A stretch of DNA of 42,515 nucleotides from Mnemiopsis leidyi. Its lineage: Eukaryota > Ctenophora > Tentaculata > Lobata > Bolinopsidae. Made by a program: the position numbers and the translations under genes. The notes below the pieces were generated by a model that saw only the letters and a program-made list of their open reading frames with translations, searched no databases and was not told the origin of the DNA. The stretch lies in contig JH153432.1 in the NCBI GenBank assembly GCA_000226015.1, forward strand, positions 122,117 through 164,631. The letters are read 5' to 3'. Below, piece after piece: positions 12,801 to 24,800 of the stretch (its first letter is position 1; the number at the start of each line of letters is the position of its first letter).

Positions 12801-15800
12801 TCTGAGAATACTTTGTCAAAGAGTATCAACATCATCTACGGACCTCTAATCGCTGACAAATTGAATTTGGTGTCTGAAATATAGGTTCCATTCCCGATCA
12901 GTAAAAAAACCGCAAGTGCAGAAGGACGAGGAGTTATTTCCAATGTAACTTCCTTGATAGCAACTCCAGCTTTAAAGCACGTGTAAACTCCTGCTTGATA
13001 TGGCCTCACTCTGGAAATGGACAATGTACCGTCACGTGTAATGACGTACCGCCTGCCTCTTGAAGCTTGCAGTTGCCTCTGCCCTTCGTTCACGGTTTTG
13101 TACCATTTCACAGGTCCAGACTTAACTCCGCAACTCAGAGAGACAAAACTTCTCTCTCTGCTGGTGATTGTCTCTCTGATTAGCTCCTCGGACAGAGCCC
13201 CTTGTAGAGCGAGGGGGAGAAGTAGAAGGAGCATGCACAGTCCTGATTAGATTGAAGTGTTTAAGTTTTAGTCAACTGAGTTAGTTGAAAATGTTTATCA
13301 GCAATGAAGACTAATGAATTAACATGGGGATCGGCCACATAATTAGCTATATAGAGCGGAGAAGGTTTTTATTTTCTTACAGAAGGAGGCTTTACCGATG
13401 GTAACGTTAATAAATTGTTCCAAAGTTTCTCCTTTTTGACCAAACAATTTCTCTTGCAATCCAACCGCTACACCATAAACGATGGATTGGTTTTTGTTGC
13501 ACAGTTTATGTTCGGTTTTTTCATCACAAGTTTTTGGGTTATCTATTAAGGGTATCTTTGGGAGAAATCGTTTCCCTTCAGAACATTTTAGTAATGTGTT
13601 AAATTATCGCTTCAATGTCTTAATTGAGACTACTTTATCCTTTATTTGGATTTTGACCAAATGGACCTGATGCCAGATACAAACAATAGAAAACAGGCTA
13701 CCAGCACGTAAATTGCCAAATTGTTAATTCCGTGTGACTGAACAACCCCATATACCGCGAATTTTCGTTGAATCCCAAACTTACGATTATAAAGCGGTTA
13801 ATGAGTCAAACTGCCGCCGCCAAAGAGCCGCTAAATAATCGCTTCGGAGCTGCTGAAAAACCGCTAAGAGTAAAAGCTGCTTAAGAACCGCCCGAGAACC
13901 TCTTGAGAACCGGCTTAAAACCGTAGAGCGGCCGCTGAGCAACCGTCCAAGAACCGCTGAAGAACCAGCTTAGAACCGCTTAAGGACCGCCTCAAAACCG
14001 CTTAAGAACCATATAAGAACTGTAAAAAGTATCTTGTGTGCAAATCTCAAGAGATGATTGTAACCTGTTAAGGGTTAGGGTTAGGTTTCTTGGCGGTTCT
14101 TAAGCGGCTCTTACGCGGCTCTTACGCGTTTCTTGAGCAGTTCTAAGCTCGTTCTTAGGCGGTTTTAAGCTGATATTAACAGCTGAGTGTTTACTGGTTA
14201 CTGGTTTCATTGTAAACCCGGTAGTTGTAAAAAGCAACTGCTTATCCATTGCTAGCCATCGCCTTTACAGAGCAATGTAAAGCAATAAATAACTAAATAA
14301 TTATAAAACGTGACAGCTTGACATTTTATGCAGTACAAACGGCAGAGAAAGCGGAAATTTGACAATAAAGAATTTCTGAGGTTTTATCTCATAATGCGAA
14401 AATTTAATTGATACGGGCCACTTTTTCGTTAATACAGTGATACACCACAAAGAATTACACGAATTAACAAAAACGAATTGTAATCTTGCGATCTTATTGA
14501 TAATAGATTATATTTTTATTTATTCGGTCACAAATTCAATTTTCTGAAGAGTTCCAATACTAATAGTTAGAAACTAATGCATACACTTATGATACAATTA
14601 ACATTGTACTATTATGATTACATTGTATTATTTTTGCAGAATTATCATAATAAGAATTGAAATAATCAGAATTGACATTATGAGCGATAATAAAGTGCTG
14701 GGTGTTCCAAAAATGAGTCTTTTAACTCAAGAGTTATCCGAAGTGTCCTGGCGATACTTGTTTCGTTAGACGAGTATTACGTACGGAAAGTACGTGATCT
14801 CCAATCGCGATTTACTTTAACTTGTTGTGTGAAATTTAGGTTTCATTAGTTAGTTTGGTCCGTAAATATTAAAAAGAAACTGAGATTGTGAATGTTATAG
14901 CAGAATTATTTTCAGTCTGGTTGTAAGTTTAGAGAAGACTGATTCTTATCCTATTCTTTAGTTGCAAGCCTGCTGCAACGGATCAATTTGGTTTATTTTC
15001 GTTCCTGAGGATACGCGACACTATGCTGAAGAATTATACTGAATGAAAATACTAGATCGGCTCTGAAAAAGTTTATTACTTTTTTCTTCGGTGCCATTAT
15101 TTCCTAGACAACCTAACACTACACAGATACCGCTGCAACATTATTTCCTGACAACCTAACACTACACAGATACCGCTGCAACATTATTTCCTAGACAACC
15201 TAACACTACACAGATACCGCTGCAACATTATTTCCTGACAACCTAACACTACACAGATACCGCTGCAACACCCCGTATTTGGTGGTACTTTCAAGGAGAA
15301 GACTCGATGTATAGGGGACATACTGAACGAATCCAACATTATAAAGGAGCAGCTGAGACATCCCAACATTGTCAGGTAACACGTTTTGTAACATATTGTC
15401 TTATAGATCTCTTTTTTCTAGCTCCAAACGAGTATTGAGTCAACAATCAACATGACTTAATACTTTAAACTAGATAAACTTACCTTATTTTAGATACACT
15501 TTACTTTACTTTGATTAACTGAATTGAAACAACATACTACTTTAGATACTACAAAACATTCAAAGAACAAAACAAGATGTACATAGTAATGCAGCACATT
15601 GACGGAGCACCTCTCAGTGAACATTTTTCCTCACTCAGAGAGAAAGGCTTGTCTTTCAGCGAGGAGCGAATCTGGAAAATATTTGTTCAGGTTTAAAGTG
15701 TGTTATTTCTTTAGGTAAATTAACAGGGAGTGTTGATACGCCAGCAATCCATTTTGAGATATTAGCTGACAAATAAAGAAGCAACGTTATACTTGTACCT

Positions 15801-18800
15801 CAAAATTATCTTAGTAATGCGAATTTCCCCTCAGATGGTGCTGGCTCTACGATATTTACATTGTGACAAGGGTATTGTGCACAGAGATCTTACTCCAAAC
15901 AACATCATGTTGGGGGACTACGACAAAGTCACTCTCAGTCAGTATCTTCATTTAGACTTAAGTGATAATATTAGATAAACAACTAATCGGTGGCTCTTTG
16001 TTGCGGTTTTATAGTTGAAGTCTGTGGAGGATTGTTCAATGAAACTCAATTTGTGAAGTTCTGACTTAATCTAAACTAATCTAACCTCAGCTGACTTTGG
16101 TCTGTCCCGACAAAAGTACGGTCTGATGCAGTCTGTGGTGGGTACAATCCTGTACAGCTGCCCCGAACTAGTGAAGAACGAGCCGTACAGCAGCAAGGCG
16201 GACGTCTGGGCTATAGGCTGTCTCTTGTATCAGATGTGTACTCTTACACACCCCTTCTACAGGACTGATATGTCCACACTCGCTCTCGCTAAAAACGTTT
16301 GCATTTTAGTTATTATGTCCGGACTTATTGCCGAGCTATAAGTCCCTTAACTCCCTGTAGTTTTACGTTACCTAGTCCTACGTGGAATGAGAGCTGTCAA
16401 TCTTTACCTCTTGTGTTCAACATTTACCTCTTGTGTCAGATAATTCAATCTTTAAAATGTAAGCTGTTTTCATCATAAAATTTTATTTTATCTAAATATT
16501 TATTTCCCCTTTATTTCAGATTGTGGAGGCAATATACGCTCCTTTGTCAGAGGAGCACTTCTCTGCCAAGATTATTTCTACTGTACAGCAGTAAGTCTAC
16601 TAAGTCTATTTGTTCTTAGTTCTTCGTCCGGACTATTAGACGGGAATGGGGATGGGGACGGGGACGGGGACTTAGTCAAACACTTTCCAATACTGATGAT
16701 GTTTTCCTACAGGTGTTTAACTCCAGACTCAGAAGAAAGGCCTGATATAGTGGGTGTTGGGTCGAGCATAGCTGAAATTATTATGTCCCATATGGACGAA
16801 GTTAGAACCAGAGAAGCCACACTTCAGAGAAAACTTCAGAGGGAGAAGAAACGGGTACAAAAGTAAGTGCATTAGTAAGTGAATATAGAATATTTCATGG
16901 CTCTGTAGAAACCAGTTAAAGTCGTTCAAGCTATTTGATGAGTTCCGCATTGAGATCCACATGCTGTTAAATACTTTTAAAGTTAATTAATACTTAAAGC
17001 TTGCATCTTCGGAGAAAGGTTACAAATTCTTTAAAAATAAAGCAACGCTATGACGTAATATAAGCGATTTGTCATTTGTGACCCCTCCACGAAAATGCTG
17101 TTTTCTACTCAACCCCCAATCTGCAGACACTATCACGAAAGCAACAGAAACCTGCAGAATTACCAACGTCTCTTCTTGGCCACCAACCAGTCAGCTCAGG
17201 AACAAGACGAGTCTTGTCTCAAGTGTTCTAGGTATGTCTCTGCGAGTCTTAAGCACGATAGCTTTTTCTAATCCTCTGATTTGAAATGCAATGAAATTGG
17301 TGCCTTGTTGCCACCCGTATTCCATGTTATTAATTGTAACTCCAAAGATCCTCTCCCTTCTACCAACTCTAAAAGAGACGCCTCCCAGGTCCTCGCTAGG
17401 AGTGTCCTCTACAGGAGAAGAGAGTTCTGTAGACGACACAGACAGCTCCCCTAACCGTCCCTCCCACCGTCCCAAGTTCCGGAGCGGGACGGGACGGAGA
17501 CGCCGCTGCACCTGCAGTTCGGGAAGAAAGATTCCCTCCGCTCCTTCTCTCTGTACCCGGCCCAGTCACGGACACATTCACTCAGGCAACTGTGCAGATA
17601 GGTTAGTCTGTGGGGCATGATGTTCCCGGGGACAAGATCTTGTGGGGGGTGAGAATGTTCTGGGGGCAGGATGGGGTGAGAATGTTCCGGGGGCACGATG
17701 TTCTGGGGGCACGATGTTCTGGGGGCAGGATGTTCTGGGGGCAGGGTATGGTATGTTTTGGATGGAAATTATTTCCGTCCAGTATGTTATTGCACCTTTT
17801 GCAAAAAGGATAAAAAGGATAAACGATCGGAGGCTGGATAGTGTTTATAGTAACTTTTTGTCTTGTGTACGTCACATATGTGTATTCATCCATGGAATTA
17901 AATGAACGTTGCTATGGTAATACTCTGTAAACGATTAAAAATCATCGTAATTCTATCAATCACTCAGTAACTAAAATAAGTGTCACGTTTTCCTATATCA
18001 TTAAAGCTGTTTAATACAGCTCGTTTTAAGGTTGCTTTATTCTTTGACAAACATTTTAAAATAATTATTACAAATTTGAAAGGATAATTAATTCAAAAGG
18101 AGAAAAGAAATCACATCCGCAATTCTTGTAATTTAAATTCGACCCATCGAAATCTGGTAGACATTAGAGGAGGCTAGCTGGAGAGCTACATTTTAACTTC
18201 AAGTCAATAAAATTATACAAATAACAAGATCTAGCTACAACATGGCTCATAAAGAGGAACAATATTTTAACTGTGAATTACAAATTACGTCAGCATATAA
18301 CTATAAAAAGTCTGCAAAGTGCGCATTAGGAAATCCAAACACTTGAGAAAAAGGCGACAAACTGAGAAAAAAGTTTACTTTTAAAGTTACGTGTAAGCTA
18401 ATTTAAGACAGTAGTCATTAAGACACATGAGTTACTGGTCAGTACTTGATATTCAGTAGTGAATAGACCTAGCTAACTCTTTACAGTCTCTGTTAGGACA
18501 TTAAATCTAACCAAGTTCGTTTTGACTCTACCGCTACTAGTAGAATTCTCCTCCGCAATAGTTTCCGCCTTGACCGCCTGCTTAGCTTCCCGGAGTGGTA
18601 TAAAGTCGTTGAAAAACGTCTGAGTTTTGGAGGTGGTTATTTTGAGAAGTCTCCGACGTCTCTCGACAACTTGATCTTGCCCTGTTGTGTCCCCGGAAAA
18701 GATCGACCTGACTTGCTCGGTGGAACGTTTCCTTATCTTCTTGATAAGTGCTGCTATGGTGTCGTCGTAAAGAAGAGGGTTGAGTACCGAGTTTATCGGG

Positions 18801-21800
18801 AGTACGATCAGAGAGAAGAGGGAGTAGAATCTACTGGCGTTTATCACTTCGGAGGAGTGGAGACAACACATGATGACAAAAGGAATCCAGCAGCAGAAAT
18901 TCGTTCCGATTATCAGCGTTATTTTTCTCTGAAGTTTTTGGTTGCGTCTAGTAAGTTTCTTGTTTCCCTGATTTTGTGTCACCTGAGCAGAAGACCTGTT
19001 TGAAATGTACTGAATCACGATGTAAGCAATCGTTATTGCAGCGAAACAGGAGATATTGACCAAAAGGACACACCAAACGTAGGTTTTCTGTGGATCGTCC
19101 GGTGTAACAAAATATTTGAAGAGACACACCCCCGCATTTCCGTAGAAGTGAACCTGGTTTCGGGGAATCCCGGACTCCGAGTATTCCTGACTAAACATGC
19201 CCATCGCTAGTTTATCGATGTGCTTCCACGACAGATCTTTCGTTCTTAGTCTTCCGTAGTATTTGTCAAAGATTTTGAAATGTTTGGCCTTTGTGACGGA
19301 TCCCACCATGCCCATAAGTGGGTTGCCCGGATAGTTAATTCCATTGACGAAGAAGTCTTCAAAATGTTCTGACAAAGGTGCTGCTGCTATTGAACAAGAT
19401 ATAATCAGTACAATCAGCCCAACCAGCAGCACCATAAGTACTTCACGTTTAGAAGTTTTTCTACTTCCCACTGACAACTTGCTCATTCTCAAGGCTCTCA
19501 TTAGACTCAGGAATGTCATTGAGAAAAGAGACAACTTTGATCCGATGGTGCTGACAACTCCGATCACAGCACATGACAAACTTGTCAACCATTCAAACCT
19601 CTCAGCGCAATATCTGTGATAGTAAATGTGGTGATAGCTGGATATGGTGAGTAGATAAAGACCCACTAGCAGATCTCCAGTTGCGATTAGAAGGATGAAA
19701 ACTCGCATGCTGAAAGTCAGGACCCCGGATGAATAAGCTTTCTTCAAGGGAGGGAATCCACGGAAGATAATGATAGAGTTGAAAAGTGTCGCTAAAGAAC
19801 CTAAGATCCAAGCTGCAATCTCCAGAGCTACATTCTCTATTATCCTAACACTACACTGATCGTTACACTCGTCTGAGAAATCCTGGCAGTCCACTCGCTC
19901 GTCACATTTGCTTGAAAGAGGGATATAGTCCTGGAGACTCGCACATTTGAAGTGGTTAGTGCACAGCTCCTCGTCTGAGAAATCTCCACAATCGTTGACA
20001 AGGTTACAAACTTTATCATAGGAAATACACTTATCGTTCCGGCAGGAGAACAAGTTGTTGTGGTACTGATCCTTGCCTCCACCACCCGGCAGTAGGAAAG
20101 TCAGGTAGTCGTTGTTAGCCAATGTGTAGACCCTGCAGGACTGATATTGACCTGGACACGAGTCGTGCTTCAAAGCAGTCTGCATGGGACATTTAGTCTC
20201 AGAGGACGAACAATTCCCAATACAACTCATGTACACATACGCTTCTCCGTAGAGATAGTTACAATCGAATGTTGTATCAGAAATCCTTAGTACCTGGCTA
20301 GTTCTACCCAAAACTTCAGTTCCATGAAATCCGGTATGTTTTGTGTCATAACACTTTCCTATCACTTCCGCTAGTTTCCCCAAACCTTTAAAACAAAAAG
20401 GGAAGACAAGCTTTTCCTCATGTTTGGCGATGTATTGGCTGATCTGTGGAGTATCAAGTGCTACATGACACAGATCATTTTCAATATCACAAGTGTTTAT
20501 TTTGTCACACAAATCGTTAAACTCAATGTGGTCCGAGGGAGGATGTCCACAGAGGAAGACCTCCTGACAGCTCTCATCCTCTGTCTTTTTGAGTCTCCTA
20601 GTGGCAGGAGTTTCACCGCATGTCGGGTAACTCTCGGACTCATCTGCCCCGGTCTCACAATCCTCATAGCTATCGTAGATCCAACTGTAAGGTAATCTCA
20701 ACACTCTACCTCCCAACGTTCTCTTGCAGGTGTGATTACTCATATCTCGACACGTGACATGGGTCTCGTCAGCTCCATTAGGACAATCTTCCTGTTCGTC
20801 ACAAAGTTGGTGCTTGTGTACGGTACAAGTTTTGTCAATCGTCACACACAGACGATCCAGCCCATTGTCACAGAGTGGCAGCACATCTGGGTCATCGTAG
20901 CAAACCATCCTGTTTGCTACAGTGACAGTATAGCCATCTCTCTGACAGGTTAGCTTCGCAATAGAAGGGTCTTCGCAGTCCAGCTGGTCGGAAAAGTCGT
21001 CACAGAATGGCAGTCTTCCTCTCCCGTCAAACGGAGCACAACGTGTTCGGTTGGTTATGATCCTCACCACGGACTCCTCAGTGTAGTTCTGAGTTTCACT
21101 GTTGAAGACTTGCAGCCTCCCGGTACAGGTTGGGAAGGTATTCTCGTCACAGTTACTTTCATCACTCCCGTCTGCACAGTCAGGTGTCCCGTCACACAGC
21201 GCCACCAGGGGTAGGTAGAACAGCTCCGGGTCAGAGTACAGGGTTGCCATCTGGCAGTAGTGGCCGTACTGATAACCGTTACAGCTGGACTCGTCCCCGC
21301 AGTACGGGCAGTCGCACGCTCCATCACAGACTTTACTTACGTTCACCTCTGCTCGGTGACTGGACTCGAACGGGGCGTCCATACACGCAAATGTGTCAGT
21401 CTTGTTCGACTTGGTGCAAGTCTGATCTGCTGACTGTGGAATGTTGACACACTTCTCGTCACACTCGAAATCAGTTCCGTACACCCGGTTGTTACGACCT
21501 GTATCACACACAGCATGTCCGCAGAGGAATTTACCATGGTAATGCATGTCTTCAATAGCTGTAAATTCCCCTTTGTTGGATTGGTAGTTTTCACATTCCA
21601 ACTCCATTATACCACACATCTGAAATTTTGACAATGCAATTGAAATACTTTTCGTTTGAAGTATGTAACACGGTGACCTAATTACTTTGTGGATTTACAA
21701 TCAATTGGTTACATCAAAGCACAACGAAAGTCTTTGATAAGATGGGATCGAGAGAACGTCACGAGAAGTACGAAAAATTTGGATTTCTGGAAAATCGCCC

Positions 21801-24800
21801 ACCTGATAAAACTTAGGATCATTATGACAAGCTGCTGAAAATTGTTGACGTATCACTTTTTGGTCATTTTGCCGTTTGCAGCCTCTTCTCACGACGTAGT
21901 TAACTTCCGAGTTGGGGCACTTGAAGTAGGTCACAACTTCGTTTTCGATTTTGTTCTTGGCTGTACATTGTATCTTGATATAGCCGTAGTATTCCACAAA
22001 CCTACAATCTTCTTCATCCCCTGAAACAACGATTGTTATTTAAAACACTTACTCCGTAAAGTAGATGGGAATTGGAAAAGAGTCGGATAACATCATTACA
22101 TCTAGACGCGAATCGATAACAATCCATCCTTCTTCTCGACATATAGGTAAACGGATACGATACTATAGATAGGATAATCTTCTACTCAGATAGGATACCT
22201 CCAATGTCATGCACAGGAACCATAGTAAAGTCCGTGGCCGCGACTACAGAAAACTCGGAACTAGAAGTTGAAGCCACCGAAGTTTGTTGAGTTGCCCCCG
22301 TTTCGTCCCCTTGTTCAGCAGGTAAAGTTAGGTCTGATACCGTACCCTTCTCTGCAGGTCGTGTCTTCTTCTCAGTCCCCGAGGAGGTGGTTTCTGTCTT
22401 TGTTTGGAGGAAGATAATCAGGTGAAAAAGGAAGGAGAGCCCTGATATCCCCTTGTTTCGCAACATCTGATGTTTTGTTTTTGTGATCGATTTATTTATT
22501 AGCATGAGAAACAGCTTCAGGTAGTTTCAACATACAAAACCATGAAAATCAATAGACAAAAAGAATAGGGTAAAATTCAAATGTTCAGTGTTGCTTGGCG
22601 AATGACTAGAATTAGCCCAAATTTTGTTTTTCCTCGAAGCAAAATTGTGCTGATATATTCGCTGAGACGGATAGTGACTTGATTTCAAGTCAAACAAAAG
22701 CGCGGGATTCGAGCATACTCGACTCAATCAGCTGATATACCTAATGTGCTAATGTAATATTGTGAATTGTGATTATGTTATATTGCTGGAGTCTGGACCT
22801 AAGTTTTGTGGTGAACCATGGCTTGTATACACTTCAGAATATACCATCTCGCCACCTGCTTTAATTTGTAGACAAAGCTATCTATTTGCGTCACACCTTT
22901 GCTATTGCTTTCTTTATGAGATCATCCTCGAGAAAGATGTCTGGCATTTAAATCAAGCATTCTGTGCCACTATTTTGTGTTTCATGGTAGTCCCAATTTT
23001 AGAAACAATGCGAAATAAATGCCAAGCAAAAATTTACCGATTACACCTAAGCTATTGAAGAATCAGATGTTAAAGGATTTTAAAGGTATACAAAACAAAT
23101 AAATATACCTAAAATTGGCGAGGTTACACAAGTTTATATACTTTATACACTTTCAACATAAAAGCCTCAAGCCATCAATGATAATTAGAATTAGCAGTCG
23201 TATAAGTTTAGGAAATCATGCACAAAATATAACCTTGAAAGCAAAACAGAAAGTAAAAACTGCTGTAGGTACTAAGTTTACTATAATCATTATGAAGTAA
23301 TGAATAAATAAGCAGTACAAAAAGTTTTTGGAAGTTTTTGAATAATCAACTATACAAATTAATGAATAGTGGATACTGCTATAGCAATAAATTATCAGAA
23401 CCACCCAAACCCGAATTAACCAAAGTGCACGGTACTGCTCTTGACTCAATAGTTAATAACTTAAATAAATAACTGGGAGTGGGCACTGACCATGACACCC
23501 TGGAATTTGCCCCATGGTCAATGGTCAAAAATTTGATAATGGCCACTGACACCCAGGAATATCCTCAGTTCCCCATGGTCGTGATCATTATAGATATTTC
23601 ATGATCAAATTTTATAGTGTAATTTAGCTTTCACCATGTTTACTATGGTGTACTATGGTATAGTACACCATAGTAAACATGGTGAACCCCATTCCCCCCC
23701 CCTTAGAAAGCCTAATTAACCAGTTAACCAACTGAGAAGCACTATCTGAAATGCCAAAATTGAACTGGACTCGTGTTGGAAACATTGATGTAGTGGACCA
23801 ATGTTGCAAAGATTGATGTTCTTAACGTGATAATGGTACACACCACACTCAAATGGTGATTGTTATGACGCTTGGTGTGTCCTGCTAGTAATTACATATG
23901 AATAGCATTCATACAAACTGTGTTAGTTTGAGATAAAGGTCAGCGTTTCTATTTTTTCTGTGTTTTCTGTGTCCTTACTTGGTGACCATTTGCGCCTTCG
24001 TCGTTAGTGACTTTTGAGTTTCGTGACCACTGTGCAAGTGACCAGATACTTAGATAACATACGACAAGGAGCTATTACACGAGTCAATATTTTTACTGTT
24101 CTATCACTACAATTCTACATTTCTAGCAACACTGTAATATATTAAGCACATGGAAACTTGTTACCACGTAACAACTACAACAACTACAAAGTAAACTAAA
24201 TATCTGAACTTGTATAGTGAGCTTTAGTTGTGGGAGTTGCGAGTGATTAGGTATGCTGCAACAGCTCTCGCTACAAGTCTGGAAACTGGATTTTTATAAT
24301 GGTCTTCAGGAGTGGCTGGCAGCTGCTTCAGCGACTCAGGGCCTTGAAATGGTTGTGGCATATCTGAATCATAATCAGGAGGCAGGAATATACTACACCA
24401 GCTGCGTGTCCTATGTCATTACTCAACATTCATTTACAAGTGTACAAGGAGCAAATGATTTTAGCAAAGTTAATGTGGGCAGCTAATAGTGGTTGTTAAG
24501 TTGGTTGGAAACAAAAGTGATTGTTGAACAGTGGTTTTTGAGTCGGTTGGTAAAAACAGTGGTTGTTGATGGAAAGAACAGTGGTTGTTGAGTTGGTTGG
24601 TAAAATCAGTAAACATTGTTGTAATATGGAGTTTGCTTAAATACCTACACTTGTAAAATACCTACACTTATAAATACATAAATGTTGAGTAATGATATTG
24701 GACACGCGGCTGTTGTAGTATATGTTTAAGCTGGGCTATCGGTTTATTTGATTCCCGAAAACCTCTTTAAGTTTAACTCTGTATCGGCCTGCCGACAGTT

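Noticed and set aside
14066..14088. Telomere end
   Set aside because: Only about two to three TTAGGG-like units, with unrelated DNA on both sides; at most an interstitial telomere-like motif.
15096..15269. CRISPR-like regular repeat
   Set aside because: The units are contiguous, with no spacers, and sit in a eukaryotic intron at an exon boundary; this is a tandem duplication.
17371..17388. NEK10 acceptor at 17375 instead of 17388
   Set aside because: Using 17375 puts the exon in a frame that stops after about 25 codons; 17388 gives an open frame that agrees with both neighbouring exons.
24253..24486. 77-aa plus frame in the large NEK10 intron
   Set aside because: No recognisable domain, next to imperfect direct repeats; probably chance.
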